Shown: positions 21,959-33,300, counted from the stretch's first letter. The stretch: DNA of 64,000 nucleotides from Ampullaceana balthica (GCA_944989445.1 CALYLW010000214.1:1364001-1428000), one strand, 5' to 3'. The notes: generated by a model not told the origin, from the letters alone. Translations and numbers: made by a program.

Positions 21959-24283
21959 TAATATGTCTTAGCCTTATTGAAAAAAAAACGAAAAAAAAAC
22001 GACAACTCATTTTCATTTAAAGATAAATTTATAAGATTCTATGTCGAACGATTTCTTGAAATGTCATCATCAAGCAGGAATCTTGTATAAAGACAGGTAT
22101 CCCTTACCCAACGATGATAGATTTTAATCTTCATTGATTTTAAAAGCCTTTCTCCCTTCACTTATCATTAAATATTAGTTCAATAAATTACACAGATTTC
22201 CTTCAGTCTGTCCATCCTTTTAAAAACATTACATTTTCTCATCCAGTACTTTTTACAGTACTAAAGTAGATGACATCAAAATAAAAGCAGGATAAATCAT
22301 TAAAAAATACAGTAAAAATTCTATACTAAGAGAAGAGTACATGAAGTTTGAAATAAAAAATAAGTGATTAAAAAAAAATACTTTGCTGTTTGATAAAAAC
22401 AAAATTAAAAATTAAACGCAATTCCTTTGTTGTGTTAGGTAACAAAAATAAAATTATTTTCAGGAGCTTATAAAAGTAAGTCTTTATAAATAACATGTTT
22501 AAAAATTAACATGAATTCATCCAACGAATGGCAAGAACAAAACATAACAATTGAAATCATGTACATCATGTAAGGCTAAAATTACAAATTATTTAGTCAC
22601 AAAATTCTTCAGACCTGCAAAAACAAGTTAATTAATCTAGTGCTAATTTTTTGACAAATCACATCTAGGTAAAAATTTCATCATAGATGTAACATATATA
22701 CCTTGTATAATACATAGCAGGCATTTACAGACAATAAAGTGGACACTAAACTAAAGTAACTACGTGTTAATGTGAAAGATTTGTGAATGAAGTGGAAATG
22801 TCGCCAGAGACTAAGTTCCACTACATAATTTTAAATATGGTTTATACATTAATTATAATCCAGACCACAATTAAAATTTAGAGTAGCAAATCCTATATGC
22901 AGTCTTTTAAAAAAAAATATCTATAAATACTATTGCAATAGAATTTTGATAATCTCAATTTATCATCTATGATCTTAACTTATCTCTCATAATGATAAGA
23001 TGAACCAGAAATTCACAAAATAAGTTTACTGTAACTGTAAGATTTAAGTCATTTGATTTTCCTAAAAGTAAAAGCCTATGGGTGTTTAAAAAAAAATTAC
23101 AGATGAAAGGTTGTAGGACTAAATCACATATAACAATGAAAAGAGATTTATTATCGGAATTAAAGAGTCACGCATTTATCATATTTCCATCAACATATAA
23201 AAGTTATAAACTGAACCTCAACAAAAAATCCTTGGATGTAAGTAATTTAATGGAATCTCTTGGACATGGGTGTGAACAGATCAACTGCAAATAGCCTTTT
23301 TTAAACTAGCAGAAATTGCACTTTTTCTATTCAAAACATAGCGATCTTAGGCTTAATTTGAATTGGAGTTTACAAACATGCTTGGAAAATTGACATTTAA
23401 ATCAACAGATACGAGACCGATTCACTAATAAGTAAGTAAATGAAGCTTTTCAGCTGACAAATATTACAAGTGTCAATAAATAAGAGAACTCTTGTACAAA
23501 CTTGATGAAAATGCTATTTGCCATTTTTGTTTATATTCATTTCTGACAATAAAACAGTTATTTTGGTAGTCATCGATAGTCAAGAAATTTTTGCTGTGTT
23601 TAAAACCATCGTGCAGTTGTAAAAAATTAAATATGGCAAAACTTAAACACGTTTTCTTCCAGTAGTCAAATTAATAGTCACAATCAGTGGTAGGCAAACT
23701 TCAGGGCCAGGGCTGCCTTGATAAGAAATGAATCGCCAAGGGGCATAACCTAAACAAAATTCAATCTCCGCTCAAGTACAAACATCCACCGTTAACATAA
23801 ACTAATAGATTTTTTTATTGATATTGCTGGACACTTCTGTGGGCTGCACAGAACTTCGTATCAGGCCACATGTGACCTAAAGTTTGCACACTACTGGTGT
23901 TTATTATATTTATATTAATAAAAATGTATGTTAAAAAATTAAAATAGGAAGTGGGGAAATAAATCCAAAGTTTTAAAAGAAATTAGTTCAGTATGCCTTT
24001 CTATTTCAAATATTATAAGTATTAAATAGCACTAAAATTTTCAAAATACCATAGCTTTATAACTTCTTAATTATTTCAATTTTTTTTTCTTCTTTTTTGC
24101 TCTGTGAAGCTACTCTATTAAAAATGAAACTTAAGTCAAACCGGTATTCTACCGTTAAACCTATGTTAACTATCTGAATTCCCAATGGCTTAATAATTAT
24201 TAATATTAATTATTATAATAGATTTATTTATTGATTAACTACTTAAAAATATTTTATTTAAAAAAAAATTGATGAATGTTGGA
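21959..24283. other. AT-rich sequence downstream (3') of the - strand 93-aa gene
   Basis: No supported gene. The short frame at 23082-23294 has no domain. Part of this may be 3' UTR if the gene uses distal polyadenylation. Confidence 0.35.
23685..23896. mobile_element. old hAT-type MITE
   Basis: The ends CAGTGGTAGGCAAACTT and AAGTTTGCACACTACTG are imperfect inverted repeats of about 17 bp. The flanking 8-mers (GTCACAAT, GTGTTTAT) match poorly, suggesting an old insertion. Confidence 0.55.
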
Positions 24284-24289
24284 TTTATT
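24284..24289 (-). terminator. polyadenylation signal AATAAA for the 93-aa gene
   Basis: TTTATT on the + strand, i.e. AATAAA on the - strand, about 75 nt after the stop codon at 24364-24366. Other candidates occur further on near 24225. Confidence 0.5.
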
Positions 24290-24363
24290 TTCAAAAACAC
24301 ATCAAGTGTCTAGAATTATACATTAACAAAAATATTTACTTAAAAAGTGCTACGAATGAAACA

Positions 24364-24645
24364 TTACGTTTCAGAAGATTCTGATGTCGGTACCAGACTG
24401 CGCAGCCTGGTAAGTTCCTCCGCCTTTGTGCTGGCATAATGATGGTACATCATCTTTACACCTGTCACCACCGAAAGTCTCAGCCGAAGATTGTAACGGA
24501 AAGAGTTCTTCTTATTTTTAACTGCCCGCTTGTACCTGATCTCAAGGTCTTTGATCTTTTGATCAAGAAGAACTATCTGTTGGCAAGCGCGTTCAAATTT
24601 GCTCCGAGCTTCATTCATTTTCTCTTCTAGAATTTGAGCATCCAT
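24364..24645 (-). CDS. 93-aa charged helical protein, function unknown
   Basis: The 93-residue product begins MDAQILEEKMNEARSKFERA and continues CQQIVLLDQKIKDLEIRYKR. This strongly helical, heptad-like region (roughly residues 3-42) is followed by basic AVKNKKNSFRYNLRLRLSVV and VTGVKMMYHHYASTKAEELT. There is no signal peptide or membrane span. Codon use is balanced and composition is unlike the surrounding AT-rich DNA. The start is the first ATG after an in-frame TGA, with a fair context (AAATATGG). A good 3' splice site (TTTTTTAATTTATTTTCAG) lies upstream at 24779-24780, so the 5' UTR is probably spliced. I do not recognise the family; a small coiled-coil adaptor is plausible but is inference. 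Confidence 0.75.
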   Translation of the reverse strand: MDAQILEEKMNEARSKFERACQQIVLLDQKIKDLEIRYKRAVKNKKNSFRYNLRLRLSVVTGVKMMYHHYASTKAEELTRLRSLVPTSESSET

Positions 24646-24778
24646 ATTTGACGTCCGGTCAATATTTCAGTCACATAAAAACGAATACAAATCTTGTGAA
24701 AAGCATGTAAGCTTTGAAGGGCAAATGCCAGTTTCTATTTGATTATGGAAATAGTTAATGGACCGTTCACAAGTACAT
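24646..24778 (-). other. 5' UTR part of the 93-aa gene's coding exon
   Basis: Lies between the acceptor AG (24779-24780 on the + strand as CT) and the ATG. It contains a stop codon in frame with the CDS and a short upstream ATG-TAC-TTG-TGA frame at its very start. The upstream exon was not identified. Confidence 0.5.
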
Positions 24779-25101
24779 CTGAAAATAAATTAAAAAATTA
24801 GAATTACATTTTTTAAAGTGGAAAACTTATGAATATTTTTTAAAAAGTTAAAAACATAAGAGCGATTTTCATCTAAATTAAGTTCACCCTTGTATTAAAT
24901 ATTTTTTAATTGAATAGGTGGATTTTGAGATAATTTAATAAAAAAGCCACATTTTTAAACTCAAGGCCACTTGAAATCCCCTTTCATTTAATAGAACCAA
25001 TCCATTTCAAAACAAGACATGTTTGACACTGAGACGATCACAAAGCTGCTATTGGAATTTTAGAGCCAAGTGGACAGTAATATTTTGAAAAGCTATGCAC
25101 A

Positions 25102-25351
25102 TATCAATATACATAATTCCCGTTGTCTGTATGGTTGTAATGTAATGTAATGTAATGCTGTTAGGTGGCGCTGCGATCGTGCACCAAAAATAACACTTTT
25201 CGAACGTTCCGCATAAACTTGTTCAATATGATAATAAATGAATCAAATAAAAATAAATCAAATAAATGAAAATTCCGTATTAAGTTATGTTTTAATCTGA
25301 TGTGTATTTATTTTGAAAACTTCCGTCATTTTTGACGGGTGATATGCTAGT
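25102..25351 (-). mobile_element. short ACTAG...ACCCGTC element, - strand
   Basis: Read on the - strand it begins ACTAGCATATCACCCGTCAA and ends ACGGGAATTATGTATATTGA-like, matching both ends of the longer + strand copy at 56070-56500. It appears to be an internally deleted relative. Class unknown. Confidence 0.6.
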
Positions 25352-25774
25352 TTTTAAATAAAAATTATAAATAATTAAGTAATTACATTTCAAATCTAAA
25401 GCCATGTATGCTGATGTCGGGAACTCATCACTCAATGCATTTTTTAAAAAAAGACTTTTAAAAACATGTTATACTTGAAGAATGTAGATAACTTAACTGG
25501 TGCTATCAGGCTTAATAAAAATGTATTTGCCATTCAAAATTAAAATTAGCATGAATGAGAAGGGGTGGGGGGGGGTGGGGGGGCGGGAGTACTGTGTGTA
25601 TAGGTTTTTACATTTTTAAAGATTAATAAGAGTCAATTAACAATAATAAAAATTGGTATAAAATTTACCAACACTGTAAAGTTTCAATGCAATTTTGTAA
25701 TATGTCAGTTTCACAATCTTAACAACTGCAAGAGGCATCTAGATTAGCAACTGCAAAGACCAGCCAGGCGATCA
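25352..25774. other. unassigned AT-rich sequence
   Basis: Includes a G-rich run at 25560-25590. No gene was seen. Confidence 0.35.
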
Positions 25775-26085
25775 TGAAGCTTGAATTAGCAGTCTGATCA
25801 ATAGGCCCTTCACTGAACATCCGGAGTATTTCATCTACCAACTCCTTCAAGACTGCACTTAAGACACATCTTTTCAAAATTTATTTTCAAAATTAAAGAA
25901 ACACCATTTCTTTTTAATGATTAACGCTGCTTATGTGTACTGTACTGTTATTTATGTGGCTATTATGTAGAGAATGTATATTTAAATTATTATATGTATG
26001 TTATTATCTCCATGTAAAGCGCTGTTAGCCCGGCTCCTTGCTGGGAAACAGCGCTATAAAAATTACCAATTTATTATTATTATTA
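25775..26085 (+). mobile_element. LINE 3' end (L2/CR1-like) with (ATT)n tail
   Basis: Contains the decayed ORF2 end TPSFKTALKTHLFKIYFQN-like (from ACTCCTTCAAGACTGCACTT). A 3' UTR hairpin follows, AGCGCTGTTAGCCCGGCTCC...GGAAACAGCGCTATAAAAAT, then TTATTATTATTATT. This arrangement is typical of L2-type LINE tails. Confidence 0.65.
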
Positions 26086-27424
26086 TTTTACCATTCAAAA
26101 CCGTCCAGCAGATCATCATAATCATAACCTAGTCCCCAACTATTCTTTCTAGATGACTTCGGTATAGAAATAAATCAGAAATGACTTAAAAACTGAGAAT
26201 TTAAATTTGATATACTTGATAGAAGAGTAAATTTGTATGCCTCAGATCTGTGTTTATCTACAAGAGCTGTCCAAAAAAATCTTTACAAAAATTGTAAAGT
26301 TTAGGCACAATGAAGCTGGGTTTTTCCCACACTTATTTATGATCTAGTACTTTATCTTATCTTATCGTATCTTTTACAGACCCTCCTTCTAAACCGAAGA
26401 TTAATGCGTCCTACGCTTATCCATGGTTTATTTCTAGTCTTGCATTTTTATTAGAGTTTTAAATGTTGATACGGTGTTGGTTTTTGCTGTATTCCTCAGG
26501 CAACCCATTCCAAGTCCAAATTCTGGACGGGAAGAATGAGAATTTCTATGTGTTTGTTCTTGCATGCAGAATAAGAAAAGTGTTTTATCACAATGTCTAT
26601 TTGAGGGTTGCATTTCCAAGTTAGAATTAATTGCCTTATGTGGTATTACTACTATGCTCTGTTTCAAGGTTTAATGATTTAACTAATGGTGTTACTCTTG
26701 TCATTTGTTAATATTCTCCAGTAATGAATCTGGCAGCTCTTTTTTTAATTTGTTCTAGTTTATCAATGTTTTCTTTGGTGGATGGGCCCCATACAGAAGA
26801 TGCATATTATAGTACAGGTCTCACCAAAGTAAGACAACATTTCAGTTTTATATTATTATTACATCTGTAAAAGTTTCTCTTATAAAGCCTAAGGTTTTGT
26901 GGGATTTTTTAATTACTTCATTGACATGGGAATGCCATGACAATTTCTCATTTATTATTACTCCTAAGTATTTTGCAACTTTAGTTTGGATTAGTTGTTT
27001 TCCATAGTGAGACAGGCCTAAAATTACCAGGGTCTGATTAATCACCTTTTTTAAAGAGGAAAGTTAAATTGGCTAATTTCCAATCCCGGGGCGCTTACCC
27101 TGATTAAGAGAGGCTTGAAAAAGTACTACAAGGATTGAGGACAGCTCATTGTTTATTTCTTTTAATAACCCAGCAGGCAATTTATCTGGGCCAGTAGCTT
27201 TGTTTTGGAAGTGTATTTATACCTATCTCGTCTACAATTGCTACATATTTCTTCTATTTTAAAAAAAATTCATTAAACTTCCTTGTCACCTGAGGCTGAT
27301 AATGATGAAGTAAAATATGTGTTGAGGATGTTAGCTTTGTTCTCACTATCATTATAGGTTTTTTTTATTTGGGCCTTTTGGTGTGGCTATTCCTGTGGGT
27401 TTCATTTTTTAAAAGATTTAATAC

Positions 27425-28035
27425 GGTGACCCGTCAAAACGGTCCCAGACAATGAAGCCCTGACATAACGGCCCTGGTCAAAACGGCCCCAGACAAATTG
27501 TTTACTTTTTTAACATAAAATATACATTTTTTTGCATTTTGAGCTTAAAAAAAGTGGTAAAATTGTAAAATTATTTCTTGTGATGTTATTATATTATTTC
27601 TTGTCAACAAACAACCGTGACTTGGTACCACATCGAGTAAAGGCTATTAAATTCATTTTTGTGATGTCATTATTATTGTTTCTTGTGAACTAAACCTGAA
27701 ACTGAATTGGTGAGTAAAAATACAAATATTTTTTACTATTAGTCCATCTATTAGTCCAGAGCCAGTATGTCGGAGCCCATTTGTCGGGGACGTTTTGTCG
27801 GGACAGTTTTGTCGGAACCGGTATGTCGGAGCCCATTTGTCGGGGCTGTTTTGTCGGAGCCCATTTGTCGGGGCCGTTTTGTTGGAGCCCATTTGTCGTG
27901 GCCGTTATGTCGGAGCCCATTTGTCGGGGCCGTTTTGTCGGAGCCCATTTGTCGGGGCCGTTTTGTCGTAGCCCATTTGTCGGGGCCGTTATGTCGGAGC
28001 CCATTTGTCGGGGCCGTTTTGTCCGTGAACCATGT
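27425..28035. mobile_element. insert interrupting the LINE, ends in CGTCAAAACGG...-type repeats
   Basis: LINE homology stops near 27425 and resumes at about 28045. The left end reads GACCCGTCAAAACGGTCCCA and GACATAACGGCCCTGGTCAA; the right part is the 28-bp array that is its approximate complement (TTTTGTCGGGGCC). The middle is AT-rich and non-coding. The inverted relationship of the ends suggests a foldback or MITE whose right end was amplified. Confidence 0.6.
27764..28030 (+). repeat. 28-bp minisatellite, ~9.5 copies
   Basis: The unit is CGGAGCCCATTTGTCGGGGC then CGTTTTGT, with ATGT/TTGT variants. It is low in stops, so several overlapping frames on both strands stay open; none has gene features. 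Confidence 0.9.
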
Positions 28036-28256
28036 AACACAAGACCATAAGTTGTTATTTTTGTCTTTTAAAAATTGCAGGTATTATATACTCATTTAGG
28101 AGGTTACGGCTAGGTTTTTATGACAAGTGTTTAATCTTTAAGCATTTTTTGTGTATCCTGTTTAAATTGGTAGCCTTACATTTTTTAAATAAGCCGTGTT
28201 TTTTTTGTTGCAAAGTTTCTTCAATTTAGTATTGAGCCAGCATGTCTTAATTTTAT

Positions 28257-28820
28257 TTGACGTTAGTTTTGTTGAATCATTCGCATCCATTATTGATTTT
28301 AGAGAAAATCATTAGAAACATACATGTCAGTTCCAGCGGAACCATAACTAACTACTTCCAGAGAGGCATAACAGAACAAAGACCATCAGGAACCTTATAT
28401 AGCCAACCACTACAGTACCTGGCATACGCAGACGATATAGCGCTGCTGGGTAGAAACTGTAATGACATAGTTAAAGCTTTCAAGGAACTTGAAAATTCCT
28501 CTGCCGAAGCTGGACTTGTTATAAACGAACCGAAAACAAAATATATGATTATGTCACGAAACACCCATGCTGATAATAACATCACTATAAAGAATCACAA
28601 AGTTGAGAGAGTTGCTGCATTCAAGTATCTAGGGGCAACTATAAATGAAGACAATGAGATAATTTCGGAGGTGAGCGTAAGGTTAACAGCAGGCAACCGC
28701 TCCTACTTCAGCTTACAAAAACTTCTAAGAAGCAAAATCCTCTCAAGGGGAACAAAGAAAATAATATACACCACGATTATAAGGCCGGTAGTAACGTACG
28801 CTAGTGAGATTGGACCCTGA
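28257..28820 (+). pseudogene. reverse transcriptase fragment of the nested LINE
   Basis: The frame from about 28304 to 28817 carries the YADD box at 28432, the thumb-type motif FKYLGATI and TTIIRPVVTYASE. It then stops at a premature TGA where the usual W follows. The first 16 codons lie outside the element. The remainder of the protein continues in another frame (28820-29215). Not functional. Confidence 0.85.
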
Positions 28821-29216
28821 CCAGAAAGGCAGAGAACCTACTCAACATTTGGGAGAGGAAAATCCTCCGGAAAATATATGGCCCTGTGATAGAAAATGAT
28901 ATCTGGAGAATTCCTACAAACCAAGACCTATATCCTTTGTACAAAGACCCTCCCATCGTCACAAGTATTTAAAAAAGGAAGACTACGCTGGGCAGGACAT
29001 GATGAAAGGATGCCAGAGTGGAGAGCACCAAAAAATCACAGGCAGAAACCAGGGGGCAGACGACTTACTGGTCGCCCAAAACTGAGGTGGATCGATGATG
29101 TGGAAACGGACCTACAACAGCTGGGCATGGAGAAGGAAAGCCATCAATCGATCCGCATGGAAGGATGTGGTGGAGCAGGCCAGGGCCCTACATGGGCTGT
29201 AGCGCCACTGATGATG
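28304..29216 (+). mobile_element. 5'-truncated LINE with perfect 12-bp target duplication
   Basis: ATTGATTTTAGA flanks the element at 28292-28303 and 29217-29228. The + strand encodes the RT palm and downstream region: LQYLAYADDIALLGRNCNDI (catalytic YADD), GLVINEPKTKYMI and FKYLGATINEDNEI. After a frameshift near 28815 it reads KILRKIYGPVIENDIWRI and GRLRWAGHDERMPEW, ending in WKDVVEQARALHGL. The 3' end is GCGCCACTGATGATGATG. The 5' half (endonuclease and early RT) is absent, with an apparent internal jump before TLYSQPLQ. It inserted into the older - strand LINE. Confidence 0.9.
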
Positions 29217-29746
29217 ATTGATTTTAGATTTGCTTTTATATATTTCCAAATTTCTTCTACTGGGCTATTTGTGTTGATTGTACTTAGGAAATTTTGTTGG
29301 AAATTAGCTGCTATTTGGTGTAATTTTATTGAATTACATTTATTCCTGAGATAAATTCTTCTTCTAGGTTTCTTAACTATTTTAGTCTTTCATTGTGTTG
29401 GTTATCCTAACAATATCAATATCATGGACAGACAGTCCAGGGATTGTTTCATAATCTATCACTAGTTTCTGGTCTATTTGTTAAGAATTAAATATTATTT
29501 TTCCTAGTGGCTTATGACTATTTGCTCTAGGTTTATGGTGTTAGTTAAGTCAATAAAGAGTTAGTTAATTTCTTTATCAGTTTGATGTTGATATATGGCA
29601 CACTTGTTACAATTTATGTCAGGAAGATAAAAGTCCCCCATAATCCAAAGAACATCATTGTATGTTATTCTTTCATGAATATTAATTGACTACAAAGATC
29701 TTTCATATATTCTAGGTTTGTATTGGGTGGTTTATACATGCTTCCT

Positions 29747-31877
29747 AAAAACTAAACATTTAAACTGTATGAAAATGTCTCATGCGCCATATGTTCTATC
29801 TAGGACATTCATTATTTAAGTACCGTTGGCGGGCCAGATGAAATGGCGTTGTGTGCCGGATCCATCGAGCAGTTTAGTGTTTAGTGACCCCTGTTTTAGA
29901 CTAAGAGTTATGTTCGTGATTCCCAGGTCTGAGAATTATTTATTATATAATTAAAATAATAGAAAAAACATTTAAAAAATACCTATGCCAATAATGCATG
30001 TTTACAAGAGTTGAACATTACCACATTTAATATAACTAGACATAAAAAATTAGTACTGTACTAGTAAAGTAGCTAGGGGGAGAGGGGGGGGGTGCAGGTC
30101 ATTAAAGAGACTAATTGAAAAACTGTATAACTATAGATCACACAATGATTGGTCTCAGAATTTTATAAGTAGACAACCAACCATACAAACTTATATTTTC
30201 CACAGTTATAATAAATAAAAATCCATTCTTATTAAAAAGTTCCAAGTTGATGCAAAAAAAAAGTTTATGCTCATGATTTAATAAAAGTCGGATTTTTTCA
30301 ATAATCTTTGCAGATGCAAAAAGCTATATTTATATTATTTTGGGAAGCTATGGCTATGGCTCTCTGTTGATACCAAATATGTTTTAGTGGGGTGAATTTA
30401 AGTAACAAATACACAAAGAATAAAAAAAATATGTCTTTATAGGGTTATATAATTATGTGGTTAAAATTTTTTTCCTACAATGGCTAAAACAAGGCTATGC
30501 AGCATGCAAAATTCAAAATGTAATGGAGATGAAAACCAGCTAACAAAACAATAAGCAATGGGTCTACAGAATAATGCCAAATGGGTATGGTGGTAGATTG
30601 TATTCTTTTTGGCTAGTCAGAGTTTAGGAATAATGTTCAACAGCATACCTGAAACACACTGAATAGGTCGAATGTGTTTTGTTCTTGACAGTGTTTTACT
30701 TTGTAGTTATCATTTTAACTTTACTTTAAAAAGTTTCTTTTAAGGGGGAGGGGGGTGACATGAGTTCACTGCACCAACTGAAACCACTGCTGCAAGCTAC
30801 ACCACCACTAAGCATATTTTGTTGATCAATAATAATGATTATATTATAATAAAGTAATTTTCAGATTCCGTCTAAAGTCTATACTTTATTTATTTTTAGT
30901 TTATAGTAATTTATAGTATATAATATATAAAATAGAGTAAGTCAGTTATGACATGAAAAGGAGTTTAGTTTAGTCTTTTATTAAATCAGTAGTCAGTAGA
31001 GGTAGTAGAGAAGGCTAATCATTTAAATTTAATCAGAATCAAAAATTAAATCATCTTCATCAATTAACAAAGTCAAAGTAAGAGTAAGAGTAGTAGTAAT
31101 ATATAAGTATTAAAGTAGCCCAATTTAGTCATGCCATTTGGCGTTGGAATGAGAGTTAATCATTAATGCTGACTATTCAGAATTCACGATTCTGTTAAAA
31201 ATTATTGTCTTGAGTTTATAACTTATAATTATAACTGAAATGAAATGAAGTGTTTGGTCGTTGTCGTTGTCATTGTTTGGTTATCAGTACCAATAACCAC
31301 TAGCTTAAACAGTACTATAATGTATAACTAAGAAGAGATACTCTGAGTGACGATCAGGTGAAGAAGTAGTAGTAGGTCTATGACTATGATTGTCATACCT
31401 ATAACTATAACAATATATAGTTGGTATAGTATTATGTTGTATCAGCAATCTTTTATTATAGTTCTCGTTCCTGTTCAGGAAGTTCATACAAATTCTAGAC
31501 TGCTTCAACTATTAGTAAATAAAAATTTAAAATGCGGTCAAACCATTTAACGGAATCAAACGATAATTCAAAATTTTACATAACTGCGTTTTTTCCCCCG
31601 TAGTGGCTTTCCCTGTTAATTTTTGATACTTCATCCCTTTTCTTATATCCTGTGTCATTGTTGTTTTTCTTTCTTTCTTTCTTTCTTTGTATCTTTACGT
31701 CTTGATATAAAATGTCTTATATAATTTAAATATAATTTTAATACTTATTTAAGTGAAGTTATTAGAACTGACGAAGGCATTGTTCGAAAACGTATAATTT
31801 TGTATTAAGTTAATTAATAAAGCTTTCATTTATTGTTTAATTACACAAAATTTGTTTGCGTATATTGTTTGTCACAA
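29747..31877. other. 2-kb AT-rich stretch, no supported gene
   Basis: The short frame 31305-31508 has no domain. Fragments such as GGCGGGCCAGATGAAATGGC (29829) look like an unpaired hAT-type end. (TTTC)n occurs near 31665-31690. Confidence 0.4.
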
Positions 31878-31880
31878 TTA

Positions 31881-32128
31881 GGCTGTGGCTACACTGGAGC
31901 CTGAATTGGACACTGCAGTATACTGCCGTATCTTTTGAAGAAACAAATGCCACAACAAAAAGTGCATGCATACACTTGCTCAGAGAAAAACGACGGCGCA
32001 CAGCCGTGCACGCCCGTCGGGATAAAAAATATTTTGTGCAGTGTAGCCACCCTCGAAAAGTAATTTTTCAGAAGCAGGCTCGGTCGTATACTGCAGGGTC
32101 GAATTCCTGCTCGAGTATAGCCACAGCG
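31881..32128. mobile_element. Harbinger-like MITE with ~45-bp inverted repeats
   Basis: The left end, GGCTGTGGCTACACTGGAGC then CTGAATTGGACACTGCAGTA, pairs imperfectly with the right end, whose complement is CGCTGTGGCTATACTCGAGC then AGGAATTCGACCCTGCAGTA. A TTA duplication sits at 31878-31880 and 32129-32131, as for PIF/Harbinger elements. It is 248 bp and non-coding; the 92-codon frame over it is a shadow. Confidence 0.8.
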
Positions 32129-32131
32129 TTA

Positions 32132-32724
32132 TAGATTTTGATAATAAAAATATTTATTTTAAAAAAATCAGTACATCGAATTCCTACAAATAGCACAAGC
32201 TTTACATTAAAAAATATGTATGATTTAAAATAAATGAAATGTTTAAACACATATCGAAAAACGTATCTGACACTTTGTGGTAAATATAGCCTATTGCTAT
32301 TAAATTACTATACGATGTTCTATGTTCTAAGGCGCAGGGTAAGGAAAAGGGTGCCTTTCAGCATAATAATTTATTATAATCAAATATACATTTTTTTCTT
32401 GGAATTAAAATAGGCTATCATATTCAGAGTAAAACCATCAGTCATTAGTTAAATCATTAAACCTTGAAACGTTAGAGGATTGACGAACAAAGAGCAAAGT
32501 AGAAATAACAAAAGGCAATTAATTCTAACTTGGAAATACAACACAGTGTGCTGAACTTAAAGAGATTTTTTTCCCGAAGTAAGAAATATTATTAATAAAT
32601 AAAAACTTAATTGATGTGTGATGCATTATTTTCGCAAATGTGGCATGCAGTTAAATTCAACATATAAAGACTATTTACACGCTTAAAATAAATCAAAACT
32701 CAACATATATTAGCCATATTATCT
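32132..32724. other. unassigned AT-rich sequence
   Basis: Contains 'TTAATTCTAACTTGGAAATA' near 32518, matching the inner part of the GATAAG-tailed LINE 3' region on + strand sense. No gene was seen. Confidence 0.4.
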
Positions 32725-33170
32725 TAACTTATCTCATCTTATCTTATCTGTTACAGACGCTCCTTCTATACGGAAGATTATTGCGTCCGACGCTTATCCA
32801 TGATTTGTGTCTAGGGGCCGTCCATAAAGTACGTCACGCTATTTTTGCCCATTTGTAACCCCCCTCCCCCTGTCACAAATTTCGGACCCCCCCCCCTAAA
32901 GTACGTCACGCTTTCGAACAAAAATTTCGTTTTTATTAGCAAAATAATTAAAATGTAACATAAAACACCGTGACGTCACACATGGCCAAACCCCCCTCCC
33001 CCCGTCACAAACTGTCACACATTCTTACATCCCCTCCCCCTCTCTGGAGCGTGACGTACTTTATGGACGGCGCCCTAGTCTTACATTTTTATCAGTGTTA
33101 AGTGTTGATAGAGTGTTGGTCTTCCTGGTTTCCTCAGGCTACCCATGCACGTCCGAATTATGGACGCGAA
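32725..33170 (-). mobile_element. LINE 3' tail (GATAAG family), split by a MITE
   Basis: TTATCTTATCTGTTACAGAC, GCTCCTTCTATACGG and GACGCTTATCCATGATTTGT (32725-32810) resume after the MITE as CTAGTCTTACATTTTTATCA through CTTCCTGGTTTCCTCAGGC (33075-33170). Confidence 0.8.
32815..33074. mobile_element. MITE of the GGGCCGTCCATAAAGTACGT family
   Basis: About 20-bp inverted ends (GGGCCGTCCATAAAGTACGT / ACGTACTTTATGGACGGCGC) and a perfect 4-bp TSD CTAG at 32811-32814 and 33075-33078. The host LINE tail reads GTGTCTAGTCTTAC when the element is removed, matching the empty site at 26430-26445 and 45855-45870, so the TSD is independently confirmed. Confidence 0.9.
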
Positions 33171-33171
33171 G

Positions 33172-33300
33172 ATCAAGCAAGGCCCCCGGGACATTGTGTT
33201 ACCCACACAATCCCTTGCTCGTTAGTGGTGGCTCAATGAAACTTGTGAACGCTACTTCACTTGTCCCATAGGCCGTCATGGTCTGAAAAGGGAGTTATTA
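33172..33300 (+). mobile_element. SINE-like 3' fragment
   Basis: CAATCCCTTGCTCGTTAGTG...CTTGTGAACGCTACTTCACT...GGCCGTCATGGTCTG resembles the body of the tRNA-derived SINE (GTGAATGCTGCATCACTTGC...GTCATGGTCTG) at 19386. The head is missing. Confidence 0.4.

Larger units (their letters stand above)
26341..29746 (-). mobile_element. decayed non-LTR retrotransposon (endonuclease, RT, GATAAG tail)
   Basis: Reading the - strand from 29746: endonuclease fragments GSMYKPPNTNLEYMKDL and VLWIMGDFYLPDINCNK-like (matching the GDFNLPDI motif), then IPGLSVHDIDIVRI. A linker (28303-28045) carries KTCWLNTKLKKLCNKKNTAY and FLKDKNNNLWS. RT then shows KATGPDKLPAGLLKEINNEL (about 27215), and later YLGVIINEKLSWHSHVNEVI with KKSHKTLGFIR (27045-26850). 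The middle RT motifs, including the YADD region, are deleted. The 3' UTR ends in CGCAT/TAATCTTCG...GTCTGTAAAAGATA and GATAAG repeats at 26341-26375. It is interrupted by an insert at 27425-28030 and by another LINE at 28304-29216. Many stops and frameshifts make it inactive. Confidence 0.85.

Noticed and set aside
27690..28099. Several overlapping frames on both strands
   Set aside because: All are readings of the 28-bp array.
31856..32134. 92-codon frame
   Set aside because: It spans a 248-bp MITE with inverted ends; not a gene.
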